From: Flammeovirgaceae bacterium UBA2786
Lineage (GTDB): Bacteria; Bacteroidota; Bacteroidia; Cytophagales; Cyclobacteriaceae
Assembly (NCBI GenBank): GCA_002352225.1
Contig: DEIA01000016.1
Span: forward strand, 1 to 50,241
Length of the DNA: 50,241 nucleotides
Reading direction: 5' to 3'
Position numbers and translations under genes: made by a program. The notes under the pieces were generated by a model, which worked only from the letters and a program-made list of their open reading frames with translations, was not told where the DNA came from and did not search any database. Shown here one piece after another: positions 35,832 to 44,692 of this stretch; position 1 is the stretch's first letter; every line of letters begins with the position of its first letter.

Positions 35832-35850
35832 GTACACACAAGGTGTGTGC
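35832..35850. terminator. Hairpin between convergent genes
   Basis: Arms ACACAC and GTGTGT around AAG, extended outward by a T-G and a G-C pair. It lies between the stops of the GH20 gene (35801) and the regulator gene (35852). There is no T-run on either side, so a bidirectional terminator role is only likely from position. Confidence 0.4.
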
Positions 35851-35851
35851 T

Positions 35852-36586
35852 TCACGCCAACGAGCCAGAATTCCTGAACCGATACAAATACGGAGCTTTG
35901 TTCTTTTCTCCACTAAATTTTTTGCCCAATCGCTCAAGCACGTTAAGAGCAAGTATTCTTTTTTGAAAATTATTGTTGGGAAAGGGACGATCATAAACGG
36001 CCTCATACAGTTCCTGAAGTTCTTTCATGGTAAATTCATCGGGCAGCAGATTGAAGCCAATCAGTTTGCGGTCCAGATTATTCCTGAGCGCCTCAAGTGC
36101 ATCCAAAACCATTTGGTTATGGTCTAAAATAAGATGGGGTAGATTCTTAACGTCATACCATTCAATGGATTCATCAATGTTGGATTTAACCGGTTTAGTC
36201 TTTTGTATATTAACCAATGCATAGTAGCTAACGGAAATAAACCGATCTTCGAAGGGTTTAAGTCTATCCTTGTCAAAGAAGTTTCCTGTTTCATGGCTCA
36301 AATTGAGAAACTGTTCAATAAAGCTCTTGTTATTTCGCTCCGCACCTCCATATACCCTGCACTGATCCAGGTATATTTCGTCAATTCCAGTCCGCTCTTT
36401 CAAAATCCTTTTAGCCGCTTCATCAACTCCCTCATGTTGCCCGATAAATCCGCTGGGTAACACCCAGAATTCACCCTTCGATAAAAGCTTTGGCAAAAGG
36501 ATTTTCAGTGTTGCCTGTTCGTAGCCAAAAACCACGCAGTCAATAGACAGTTGTTTGATTATTCCCTCGCTGGTAAAATCCAACAT
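35852..36586 (-). CDS. Nudix-domain transcriptional regulator (NrtR/AraR type)
   Basis: A 244-residue protein from ATG 36586 (a TTG at 36622 would add 12 residues). Residues of about 5-140 are a Nudix fold; the Nudix box reads G-x5-E-x7-R-I-L-K-E-R-T-G-I, so the R-E-x-x-E-E core has lost key glutamates and hydrolysis is unlikely. Residues of about 155-240 form a winged-helix domain with F-T-M-K-E-L-Q-E-L-Y and N-F-Q-K-R-I-L. This pair of domains is the NrtR family, whose Bacteroidota members regulate sugar genes such as those for arabinose. It is divergent from the GH106-like gene, with a perfect palindrome between them. The effector is unknown. Confidence 0.85.
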   Translation of the reverse strand: MLDFTSEGIIKQLSIDCVVFGYEQATLKILLPKLLSKGEFWVLPSGFIGQHEGVDEAAKRILKERTGIDEIYLDQCRVYGGAERNNKSFIEQFLNLSHETGNFFDKDRLKPFEDRFISVSYYALVNIQKTKPVKSNIDESIEWYDVKNLPHLILDHNQMVLDALEALRNNLDRKLIGFNLLPDEFTMKELQELYEAVYDRPFPNNNFQKRILALNVLERLGKKFSGEKNKAPYLYRFRNSGSLA

Positions 36587-36676
36587 AATATTTAGGTCAA
36601 ATTTGAGGTGTTTGCTCAGCAAAACTACAAAAAGTTGAAATTTGAAACAAATTAACAGTGTATTTCGTATAAATTA

Positions 36677-36699
36677 TATTATCTATAAAATAGATAATA
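36677..36699. promoter_or_regulatory. Perfect 9+9 palindrome in the divergent promoter region
   Basis: Arms TATTATCTA and TAGATAATA are separated by TAAAA. The repeat lies between the regulator start and the GH106-like gene, ending 13 bases before that gene's -7 box, where it would cover the -33 position. Length and placement fit an operator for the Nudix-type regulator. Confidence 0.6.
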
Positions 36700-36712
36700 A
36701 ATAAATATTTGC

Positions 36713-36720
36713 TATGTTTG
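36713..36720 (+). promoter_or_regulatory. Bacteroidota -7 promoter element (TATGTTTG)
   Basis: Exact TAnnTTTG match 32 bases before ATG 36753. No good -33 TTG was seen; the palindrome takes up that space. Probably drives the GH106-like and GLUG-protein genes. Confidence 0.55.
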
Positions 36721-36752
36721 TCATCGATATCTCTCATTAAACACACCGGAGT

Positions 36753-39700
36753 ATGTTACATGCCGCACCGAAATTTGTTACACTATGCTTGATTGTTTTG
36801 ATCACGTCTCTGGCAAATGCCCAGATCCAGAATCAAAATCCGGCTTCCGCTCCAACAGACTTTTATGTTGGCAAGTGGGTATTGACCTTCATCGGCACAC
36901 CGCAAGGCGATGGCGTTTCTCGTCTGGTTCTGGAGAGAAAAAATGGAAACCTCACAGGTGAGATGGTGGACCCATCAGGAAAAGGGAAACCAACTCCTTT
37001 AACTAAAGTAATAGAAAACAAAGATGGCATTGAAATCTCTTTCTCCGCACAGGGCTTTGATGTTTCGGTTACGCTGAATAAAGTAGATGCCGATAATCTG
37101 AAAGGCTCGCTCATGAATATGTTCGAAGCAAAAGCCACAAGGCTCAAAGCAGGAATTTTATCACAAAATAGCGATTCAAAAAAGACACCGGATCAACAAA
37201 AAGAGGAGCCTGCATGGAAAGAAGATCCAAAGGCTTTTGGAATAGAAGCGAGTATGTACTATGGTGCTTCTACCATTCTACCCAAAGCGAAAACACCATC
37301 TGCAAATGAAAAATGGTTTCCTGTTTTTGATTTCGATGCGCAGACTTTTAAAAATCCGCCTCGCGAATTCGGTCCATTCACCCGCTGGTGGTGGCCAGGA
37401 AATGACGTGACCAGCGAAGAACTTCAGCGTGAAGTGAAACTCCTTGCCGATCAGGGTTTTGGTGGTGTGGAAATACAGCCACTAACGGTGGGACTAAATC
37501 TGGCCTCCGAAAAAGAAACAAGTGATCGCATTTACAGTTGGAATACGCCTGAGTTTTTTAAACACTTAAAGGCGGTAATGGACCAGGCGAAAATTTCGAA
37601 GGTAACGGTTGATATGAACGGGGGTAGCGGCTGGCCAATGGGTGGACAGTTTTTTGATCCAAAAGTGAGTATGCGGAGCCTGGGTGTTGCCGACACGATC
37701 CTTCAATCCGGCAGCACGTTTAACGGTCCCGTACCCATGATGAAAATCGAACACGCATCCGGAATGGGGGCTTCTCCCAATAAAGTGTTTACTGAGTGGG
37801 GAGTTTTGTTAAGTGTAGTGGCAGCCAAAACCACAGTGGGAGCGCACGGGCAGATCCTGATGGACAAAAGCTCATTGGTGGATCTTACCGAAAAATTTAC
37901 ATCATCTGAAAAAGGAAACTGGCTGATCTGGAAAGTTCCAACGGAAGGTGCGTGGCGGTTAATTGCCACGTGGAGTATTCCTACCGGAGAACAACCATCG
38001 CTGGTAGCAAAAAGAGGAAGTAACTATGTGGTTGATCATTTAGATCCGTCCATTGTTTCAAAATCGTATGACTACCTGCTGGGAGACCGCACCGGGCTGC
38101 CTCAATATTATGGTTCACCTCTTCGGGCCGTCTTCAACGATAGCTACGAATTTCATGTACACCGAATGGTCTCACCCGATATCAAAGCAACCTTTAAAAA
38201 ACTAAATGGTTACGATATCACGCCTTTCTTAAGTACCGTCTTTAAGCAAGGCTACAATCATCCTATGTATTTAGGCATGAGGTATTACAACGATCCTATT
38301 CCTTATAGCATCGATACTGCGCAGCATTGGAGACTGATGTATGACTATGACCTGGCTGTGAATGAAGTATTCAAAACCAATTTTATAAAAACCAGTAACA
38401 ATTGGATGCGTGAGCATGGCATGCTTCATCGTACGCAGGCATACGGATTTCCTCTTGACCCAATTGGAAGTGCCGGTGCTGCTGACCTGCCGGAGACGGA
38501 ACAACTTTTTGCTGATGGATCAGAGGGGGCATTGAAACTCGCAACGTCAGGTGCACATTTATATAACCGGCCGATTGTTTCGCAGGAATCTTTTGTGGCC
38601 ATTCAGCGCGCTGAAATGACTACTCCGCAGAAAATTAAAGTCTGGGCAGACAAGTCGCTGGCAAGCGGAGTCAACCACTTTATCTATCATGGCACTCCGT
38701 ACAAATATAACTCTGGTGAATATCCTGCCGAAGGTTGGAACCCCTGGTCATCGCCATTTCTTCCCATGGTTAGCTTTTCATCGGGGATAAATGAAAGCGA
38801 TCCATTTTGGAATGATATAAAGGACATTAACGCATACCTCACCCGATGTCAATACGCGCTGAGAGCAGGCAAGCCCCAGCACGATGTGCTGATCTATATG
38901 CCGTTCATCAGCTTCGCAGAAAATCAAATCGTGCCAAACCCGAATGAGCTTTTGGTGGGTGGTCATTTTAAAGGTGTGGAACCGGAAATGGGCAACATGT
39001 CGCAATCAAGCAAGGGAGAAATTTCCGAATGGTATAAAGGGCTCTGGCCTATCGTCAACAAGTTGGAAGCACAAGGTATTACCTGGGAGTTTGTCAATGA
39101 CGAGTCGTTGCAAAATGCTGCTTGGAGCAACAATACCTTAATCATCAACGGTAATGAATACCAGGCGCTCATTCTGGCTAACCTGCCTTACATTAATTTG
39201 AAGACCGTTGAAAAAGTAAAAGAACTCAGCAACCGGGGAATGAAAATCTGGGTTGTGGGAGACGAACCCGCTAAACAACCCTCTTACCTGAACTATGAAC
39301 AAAACGACAAAATTGTTCAGGAATTGTCGCGCCAAATTTGGTCAGCCGGTAAAACAGTGGTTGTGAAAGATAATGCGCTGCCCGTAAATCAGATTGAACA
39401 ACTCATCCGGTTTGCCGAACCCACTATCTGGTCACGACAAATTAACCGGCAAATGACGGATGGAAGTCTGATCAAATTCATATGCAATCAATCAGACCAA
39501 TGGCAAACAATTCGTCTCAGCGTTGATAAAAATTTGCCACACCGGTATTGGTTTGATGCAAGCACGGGGCAGTCATTGGCAACAGAAGAGGAAGTTTCTT
39601 TCCGAATGGCACCGTACGGTTCTATTTTCCTGCTGGCATCAAAGAATCCGATAACCGCAGGTACCCTCCAACCTGTAACGGATGCAGGGAAAGAACTCTT

Positions 39701-40127
39701 GCAGATAGAAACCTGGAACTTGGTGATAGGAGACAAAAAGTTTGACAATACAAAGCTCTTCGACTGGCGTGAAAATGATCAAACCAAATACGAATCCCGC
39801 AAAGGAAAGTACAGCGCTGTGTTCAGGCTCAAACCAGCTAAAGCAAAACAATACTTCATCGACCTGGGTAAAGTTTACTACACGGCTAAGGTAAAAATAA
39901 ACGGTACCGATGCGGGCAAAATGATTTATGCTCCCTATCAATTAAACATCACCAAATATTTGAAGAAAGGAGAGAACACCGTAGAAGTGGAAATTACTAC
40001 CAGCAGGAGAAACGGTTTTGTTGGCGAAGCAGCCAATGGAAACAAACAATACCTTCAGTTTCGCTTTAAAGAAAAAACAATTGTACCGAGTGGTCTTGTC
40101 GGACCGGTAAGGATCATTGAAAAATAA
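36753..40127 (+). CDS. Secreted GH106-like glycoside hydrolase (alpha-L-rhamnosidase type)
   Basis: A 1124-residue protein with a signal peptide to about residue 23. Residues of about 35-130 are a small beta domain (G-K-W-V-L-T-F and a lipocalin-like run) not needed in the family. The main enzyme starts near residue 200 with F-T-R-W-W-W-P-G-N and G-F-G-G-V-E-I-Q, the signature of the GH106 group. A galactose-binding-like beta sandwich closes the protein (about 1000-1124; Y-F-I-D-L-G-K-V, then A-P-Y-Q-L-N-I-T-K-Y-L-K-K-G-E-N). GH106 enzymes release alpha-L-rhamnose. It is divergent from the Nudix regulator and six bases before the GLUG-protein gene. Rhamnose as the substrate is inferred from family. 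Confidence 0.8.
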   Translation: MLHAAPKFVTLCLIVLITSLANAQIQNQNPASAPTDFYVGKWVLTFIGTPQGDGVSRLVLERKNGNLTGEMVDPSGKGKPTPLTKVIENKDGIEISFSAQGFDVSVTLNKVDADNLKGSLMNMFEAKATRLKAGILSQNSDSKKTPDQQKEEPAWKEDPKAFGIEASMYYGASTILPKAKTPSANEKWFPVFDFDAQTFKNPPREFGPFTRWWWPGNDVTSEELQREVKLLADQGFGGVEIQPLTVGLNLASEKETSDRIYSWNTPEFFKHLKAVMDQAKISKVTVDMNGGSGWPMGGQFFDPKVSMRSLGVADTILQSGSTFNGPVPMMKIEHASGMGASPNKVFTEWGVLLSVVAAKTTVGAHGQILMDKSSLVDLTEKFTSSEKGNWLIWKVPTEGAWRLIATWSIPTGEQPSLVAKRGSNYVVDHLDPSIVSKSYDYLLGDRTGLPQYYGSPLRAVFNDSYEFHVHRMVSPDIKATFKKLNGYDITPFLSTVFKQGYNHPMYLGMRYYNDPIPYSIDTAQHWRLMYDYDLAVNEVFKTNFIKTSNNWMREHGMLHRTQAYGFPLDPIGSAGAADLPETEQLFADGSEGALKLATSGAHLYNRPIVSQESFVAIQRAEMTTPQKIKVWADKSLASGVNHFIYHGTPYKYNSGEYPAEGWNPWSSPFLPMVSFSSGINESDPFWNDIKDINAYLTRCQYALRAGKPQHDVLIYMPFISFAENQIVPNPNELLVGGHFKGVEPEMGNMSQSSKGEISEWYKGLWPIVNKLEAQGITWEFVNDESLQNAAWSNNTLIINGNEYQALILANLPYINLKTVEKVKELSNRGMKIWVVGDEPAKQPSYLNYEQNDKIVQELSRQIWSAGKTVVVKDNALPVNQIEQLIRFAEPTIWSRQINRQMTDGSLIKFICNQSDQWQTIRLSVDKNLPHRYWFDASTGQSLATEEEVSFRMAPYGSIFLLASKNPITAGTLQPVTDAGKELLQIETWNLVIGDKKFDNTKLFDWRENDQTKYESRKGKYSAVFRLKPAKAKQYFIDLGKVYYTAKVKINGTDAGKMIYAPYQLNITKYLKKGENTVEVEITTSRRNGFVGEAANGNKQYLQFRFKEKTIVPSGLVGPVRIIEK

Positions 40128-40133
40128 CTACGC

Positions 40134-41834
40134 ATGAAAAAACTAGCAAGAATCTTTATCCTTATTCCAATCGGCTTGATGGTGTTGGATAGTACATGGT
40201 CGGTGGGGCAAAATGCCGATACCGGGAAGGTATTCAATAAGGTGTACTTCGATTTGAATTTTGAAAATTCCCCGGCAATTGAACCCTTGCAAGTTGAGCA
40301 AGGAGGGTATATAAAATCAGATCAAAAGCCCGCCTACAACAGAGAGGGCTATCGGTTAGCGGGCTGGTACATTTCGCCAAATCCGGTGTTAACAAATGGC
40401 TACTCCAACGAAGAATGGATTTTTGGTGAACGAGCGTTAGAGATGTTGAAAATGTTGGATCACAGCGGATTGCCCAACACCATGGCAGTCTCCGAAAACA
40501 TAACGCTATATGCCCGTTGGGTTAAGCCTACCAAAATAAAAAGTATCTCTGATTTACAGGCAATACAGCAAGACCTGAAAGGCTGGTATGTATTGGAAAA
40601 TGACATTGATTTAACAGGAGTAGAGTGGAAACCCATTGGCGACTATGACGGAACTTATGAATATGCCTATCCTCAATGGTGGCAAAAAGCGTTTCAGGGA
40701 ATCTTTGAAGGCAATGGGCATCATATAAAAAACCTGACCTTCAGGAGAGCAAAAAATACTATCGCTCTGTTTGGAGCAGCCGTTAACTGTACAATAAAAG
40801 ATGTTTCAATTGACAATTACCTGATTGAATTTGAACTGAAAGATGAAGGCGATTTGAAGGCATCCTACCTTTATGCCTCGCCCCTTATCGGATTCTTGCA
40901 TGGCGAATCGACTGTACAAAATTGTCATACATCAGGCAAGGTGAATGTAAGCGTTGAGGATAGTCATTCTGATTTTACGTTTGTTTGTGTATCAGGAATT
41001 GCTTCTGGGGGTTGGGGAGGTGAAATCAACGGATGTTCTGTAAGGGGCAGTTTAAAGCTAACAACCAAGAGTCAAAACGGAGGCGAAATTCACGTGGGAG
41101 GAATTGTAGGTGAAGGATATAGTACCACTGTCAATTGCACATCAGATCTTAGCATTAACACCCATGCTACTTCTGCAGCAACAAAAGCCGACACAGAAAT
41201 GGATAAGCATCTTGATCTTTACGTGGGTGGCTTGCACGGAGCGTCCACTAATATTATTAACAGTGTAGCCAACGGAACCATTGCTGTGTCTATCACAAAA
41301 CCAAAAGGAAAAGGCGCGATCAATGTAGGCGGCATTAGTGGAAGTCCGCGCTACGGCTTTATTGAAAATTGCGCGTCTCATGTGGCTATACAGATTGGCG
41401 AGGGGCGGGAGGTACATGCAGGAGGAATCATTGGCGCGTTTAATACCGGTGGATTTGGTTTGATTGGCCTTGGCCTTGGAATTAAAAGATATGAAGCTGT
41501 TAATTGCCTGGCTACCGGTAAAATCGACTTAGGCAAAAATTTTAAACGTGAAAAAGTTCAGTTGGGAGGAATCGTTTCCTCCATACCCGATGGAATTGTA
41601 AGTGAGTATATGGGTGGCAATAAAATTCCTATTAACTACAGAGCCGACCATTGCGTTTATGTGGATTTTTACAACGGTGCCACTATGAGTGATGCCACTG
41701 GAGGGATTACAAAAATCGCAGATAAAAAAGCCGCCACGGGCGAAGCGCTAAAAAGCATTCTGGGCAGCGGATGGATATACAAGCAACACGAGCTGCCGCA
41801 ACCTTATGGTATTAAATTAGTATCTAAAAAATGA
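40134..41834 (+). CDS. Secreted surface protein with InlB-type and GLUG-type repeats
   Basis: A 566-residue protein with a signal peptide. Residues of about 35-125 have the Listeria-Bacteroides repeat pattern ending in I-T-L-Y-A-R-W. Residues of about 135-480 carry a series of parallel-beta units resembling GLUG repeats: the first has F-Q-G-I-F-E-G-N-G-H, and several later ones have the V-G-G-I form followed by N-C. Such proteins are surface adhesins or ligands in this phylum. It has no catalytic motif. Six bases separate it from the GH106-like gene, so the two are likely co-expressed under the Nudix-type regulator; it may bind the substrate or cell wall. Confidence 0.75.
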   Translation: MKKLARIFILIPIGLMVLDSTWSVGQNADTGKVFNKVYFDLNFENSPAIEPLQVEQGGYIKSDQKPAYNREGYRLAGWYISPNPVLTNGYSNEEWIFGERALEMLKMLDHSGLPNTMAVSENITLYARWVKPTKIKSISDLQAIQQDLKGWYVLENDIDLTGVEWKPIGDYDGTYEYAYPQWWQKAFQGIFEGNGHHIKNLTFRRAKNTIALFGAAVNCTIKDVSIDNYLIEFELKDEGDLKASYLYASPLIGFLHGESTVQNCHTSGKVNVSVEDSHSDFTFVCVSGIASGGWGGEINGCSVRGSLKLTTKSQNGGEIHVGGIVGEGYSTTVNCTSDLSINTHATSAATKADTEMDKHLDLYVGGLHGASTNIINSVANGTIAVSITKPKGKGAINVGGISGSPRYGFIENCASHVAIQIGEGREVHAGGIIGAFNTGGFGLIGLGLGIKRYEAVNCLATGKIDLGKNFKREKVQLGGIVSSIPDGIVSEYMGGNKIPINYRADHCVYVDFYNGATMSDATGGITKIADKKAATGEALKSILGSGWIYKQHELPQPYGIKLVSKK

Positions 41835-41841
41835 CTTGTTA

Positions 41842-41901
41842 AGTTGTAGGCACCGCTGGCTTTATACTTTTTAATGGCCTAAAAAAGAGGAGCCTACAAC
41901 T
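41842..41901. repeat. 10-base inverted repeat between convergent genes
   Basis: Arms AGTTGTAGGC (41842-41851) and GCCTACAACT (41892-41901) enclose 40 bases. It lies just past the stop of the GLUG-protein gene and before the stop of the opposite-strand gene. No T-run follows. It could be a bidirectional terminator or trace of a small insertion. Confidence 0.4.
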
Positions 41902-41934
41902 CCACCAACTTCCCTGAAATAGAAATATCCTTAC

Positions 41935-42261
41935 TTACTTACTTTCTTCCCAATCCTCTCCATAATTGCATTCCATACAAGCGTTTGCATAGGCATCGTA
42001 TTCGTCATAGGCAGCACCCGGTTTACCAAAAAGTGTAATGATGCGGTCTATCCGAACAGTAGCTTCCGGAGCCAGATTTATAAATAACCCTTTGCTTGTT
42101 AGCTCGGTTAGTGCCACTACCTCACCTTCTACACAGTCCACTTCACCTTTTGCATTGAAGTAAAATACTTTTCCGGTTCGGTGTGTGGTAATCATATCTT
42201 CAATTACCTCGCGGTAGCAATACTGAACAGGTGTGTAGGAGGCTTCAATATAGGGTTTCAT
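41935..42261 (-). CDS. Conserved hypothetical protein with C-terminal CxxC
   Basis: A 108-residue soluble protein that I do not recognise. The first 85 residues are mixed beta, with V-F-Y-F-N-A-K-G-E and I-N-L-A-P-E-A-T-V-R-I-D-R-I. The end is acidic with a C-M-E-C pair, which could bind metal. ATG 42261 was used in place of a TTG at 42270. It runs the same way as the TPR gene, 86 bases downstream of it. Confidence 0.6.
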   Translation of the reverse strand: MKPYIEASYTPVQYCYREVIEDMITTHRTGKVFYFNAKGEVDCVEGEVVALTELTSKGLFINLAPEATVRIDRIITLFGKPGAAYDEYDAYANACMECNYGEDWEESK

Positions 42262-42347
42262 CTTCGACAATTATTTTTAGTATGCCAGGGCTTTTGGTAA
42301 TAAACAACACATTCCGAAAGTTTGTTCAATAACCTACTTCGTTATAT

Positions 42348-43553
42348 TTATTTACAAATAGTAGCTTCTACTTTTGGTGCGATCAAAAAACCAAGCGCTT
42401 TAGCCTTCCTCAGGTCATTACAAGCCTCAGTAGTTTTTCCTAACCGGTGCCAGGCCTGTGCGCGATTATAATAAGCAAGTCCATAATCGGGGTAATATGT
42501 TATGGCCGTAGTATAATCTTCAATGGCTTCGGTAACCCGGTTTAAATTTACCATTACGTTTCCATGACTAAGCCAACCTTTCTCATACTCCGGTTTTAGT
42601 TCGATCACTTTTTTATAATCGGTTAGCGCTCCATCGTAATCTTTAATGCGTTCTTTCACCAGGCCTCTGTTTAAAAGATACTCATAGTTATCGGGTTCCA
42701 GTTTAATAGCTTCATTATAATCGCTTAGCGCACCCTGTGTGTTTCCGGAATTTAATCTCAACAAACCCCGCTCAACATAAGAGTAGGGGAGTTTAGGATT
42801 GGCTTCAATCGCTTCCGTTAATAGTTTTTCGGTCTCAGCAAAAGATTGATTACGGCCCAGCAAGGCCAGGTTATGTCGTGCAAGACTGTTCTCAGCATCC
42901 AGTTGTAAAACTTTATTAAAATCCAGTCGCGCTTGTGTTGTGTCTCCAATTTGTTGAAGCGCCAAACCTCGCCCTATGTAGAAGTTGATTTGTTCAGGTG
43001 CTAACCGAATAGCCGAATCAAAACAAATCTTTGCCTGCGTGTAGTTTTTGAGTTTCAGTTCAATCTGCCCCAGGTAATCAAAAAAAATAGGTCTTAAATT
43101 GTTACCCGCAGAAAACGCCCGGCTTACTCCGTCATCTCCCTTTTGGGTTTGAAAAAAAATAGTATTGGTTTCGCCACTTATTGCAAGCTTCAGTAATTTT
43201 TGAAAGTCTTCTTTAGCCATCGCCCATTGGCCATACTCAAACCGACTTACAGCCCGGCTAAATAATGCTTCTTTATTTTCCGGATTACGTTCCAGGTAAA
43301 TATTGTAATCGGTTAAAGCTCCTTGCTTATCGCCTAAAGCTTCGCGTACCTGTGCCCGGTTAAAGTAGGCCTCCATAAAGTAAGGATCCAGACGCAGACA
43401 TTCGTTTAAATGAGCCAATGCGGTTTTGTAAGATCGGGCCGTGTGTGCACTTTCGGCCTTATCGAAAAAATACTGAGCCGTTCGTCTTTCCTGTGCATGG
43501 CCAGTATGGATAACCCATACAACAAATAAAAGAGTAAGTCGGAGTAAAGCCAT
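42348..43553 (-). CDS. Secreted TPR-repeat protein
   Basis: A 401-residue protein with a signal peptide ending in G-H-A-Q. About nine to ten TPR units of 34 residues follow, recognised by A-Y-F-N-R-A, A-L-x-D-Y and L-x-P-x-N-x-x-A/Y patterns. The last units are closest to consensus. TPR arrays are protein-binding scaffolds; the partner is unknown. ATG 43553 was preferred over TTG 43559. It is divergent from the Ku gene across 185 bases of AT-rich DNA with no clear operator. Confidence 0.85.
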   Translation of the reverse strand: MALLRLTLLFVVWVIHTGHAQERRTAQYFFDKAESAHTARSYKTALAHLNECLRLDPYFMEAYFNRAQVREALGDKQGALTDYNIYLERNPENKEALFSRAVSRFEYGQWAMAKEDFQKLLKLAISGETNTIFFQTQKGDDGVSRAFSAGNNLRPIFFDYLGQIELKLKNYTQAKICFDSAIRLAPEQINFYIGRGLALQQIGDTTQARLDFNKVLQLDAENSLARHNLALLGRNQSFAETEKLLTEAIEANPKLPYSYVERGLLRLNSGNTQGALSDYNEAIKLEPDNYEYLLNRGLVKERIKDYDGALTDYKKVIELKPEYEKGWLSHGNVMVNLNRVTEAIEDYTTAITYYPDYGLAYYNRAQAWHRLGKTTEACNDLRKAKALGFLIAPKVEATICK

Positions 43554-43738
43554 ACTCAAAGGTGTATAATATCGGGTAATTGCAAAAGGTAATTACAGGC
43601 GGAGTGAGGCTGCCGCAAACGTAATGTGGCATATTACCCCATCGCTTTTGGCGGATTCTACCAGTAAAACAAATTTTGAAAAACCATTCATAGTCAATAA
43701 CTTAGTGCCTTGTAGTTAATTTTTTAAACTAAGATAAT

Positions 43739-44587
43739 ATGCGAGCCATCTGGAAAGGACACATACAGTTCTCTTTGGTAACTATTCCCATCCGCATTTA
43801 CAATGCCATCGATACAGGCTTAACGATAAGTTTTAACCTGCTTAGCCGCGATGGGCATAACCCTGTTAGCTACGAAAAAAAGGACAAGGTTACCGGGCAG
43901 CCATTAAAGAACGAAGATATTGTAAAGGGCTATCAGTACGAGCCTGGGCAGTTTGTAATTGTAGAGCAAGATGACTTGAATAAAGTAAAACTGAAAAGCG
44001 AAAAGATAATTGAAATTGAAGGGTTTGTAAAAGGTGAAGAAGTACACCACACCTTGTTTGAATCTCCATACTTTGTTGGCCCCGATGGTGACATGGCAGC
44101 CAAGACATACGGTTTACTTTGTCAAACATTGAAAGATAGCGGTAAAGTGGGGGTAGGCAAAGTTGTTTTGCGCGATCGCGAAACCCCGGTATTAATATCA
44201 CCACATGAAGGCGGTATTCTGATGTACCGATTACGATATCCAAACGAAGTGCGCAGAATGGGTGAAGTACCCCAGTTGCTGGAAGTAAAGGCTGATAAAG
44301 AGCAGTTAAAACTGGCTAAGACATTAGTAGATTCCATGACTACCACATTCTCGAAGATCGAAATGAAGGACCATTATTACGATGCATTAAAGGCTATTAT
44401 CGATGCAAAAATTGCTGGTAAAGAGATTGTAATGGTAGCGGAAGAAGAGCCTGTGGTAGTAGATATTATGACAGCCCTTAAAGCCAGCATTGAAGCTGCA
44501 AAAAAGAAACCCATGGAGAAAGCCAAAGGCACCACTATGAAAGTGGAGAAAGAGAGTAAAAAAGTTATACGCAAAAAAGCAAGTTGA
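43739..44587 (+). CDS. ku: Ku, DNA end-binding protein of non-homologous end joining
   Basis: A 282-residue protein starting M-R-A-I-W-K-G-H-I-Q-F-S-L-V-T-I-P, the hallmark of bacterial Ku. The central P-Y-F-V-G-P-D and L-M-Y-R-L-R-Y-like (I-L-M-Y-R-L-R-Y-P) strands belong to the ring core. The last 40 residues are lysine-rich, as usual for the bacterial DNA-binding tail. It holds broken DNA ends and recruits LigD. No LigD gene is in the window, so the ligase must be elsewhere. Confidence 0.95.
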   Translation: MRAIWKGHIQFSLVTIPIRIYNAIDTGLTISFNLLSRDGHNPVSYEKKDKVTGQPLKNEDIVKGYQYEPGQFVIVEQDDLNKVKLKSEKIIEIEGFVKGEEVHHTLFESPYFVGPDGDMAAKTYGLLCQTLKDSGKVGVGKVVLRDRETPVLISPHEGGILMYRLRYPNEVRRMGEVPQLLEVKADKEQLKLAKTLVDSMTTTFSKIEMKDHYYDALKAIIDAKIAGKEIVMVAEEEPVVVDIMTALKASIEAAKKKPMEKAKGTTMKVEKESKKVIRKKAS

Positions 44588-44680
44588 TTTTCGTTGTTTA
44601 AATTCCGTTCTGTCTATTGTTTCTGAAACAGCCAGCCTCATCATTGCCCATTCTTACTAACACCGTATACAAAGTTTGGC

Positions 44681-44688
44681 TACCTTTG
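44681..44688 (+). promoter_or_regulatory. Bacteroidota -7 promoter element very close to a start codon
   Basis: TACCTTTG matches TAnnTTTG and ends four bases before ATG 44693. Transcription would then begin at about the start codon, which would give a leaderless or nearly leaderless mRNA. Confidence 0.5.
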
Positions 44689-44692
44689 TTCA

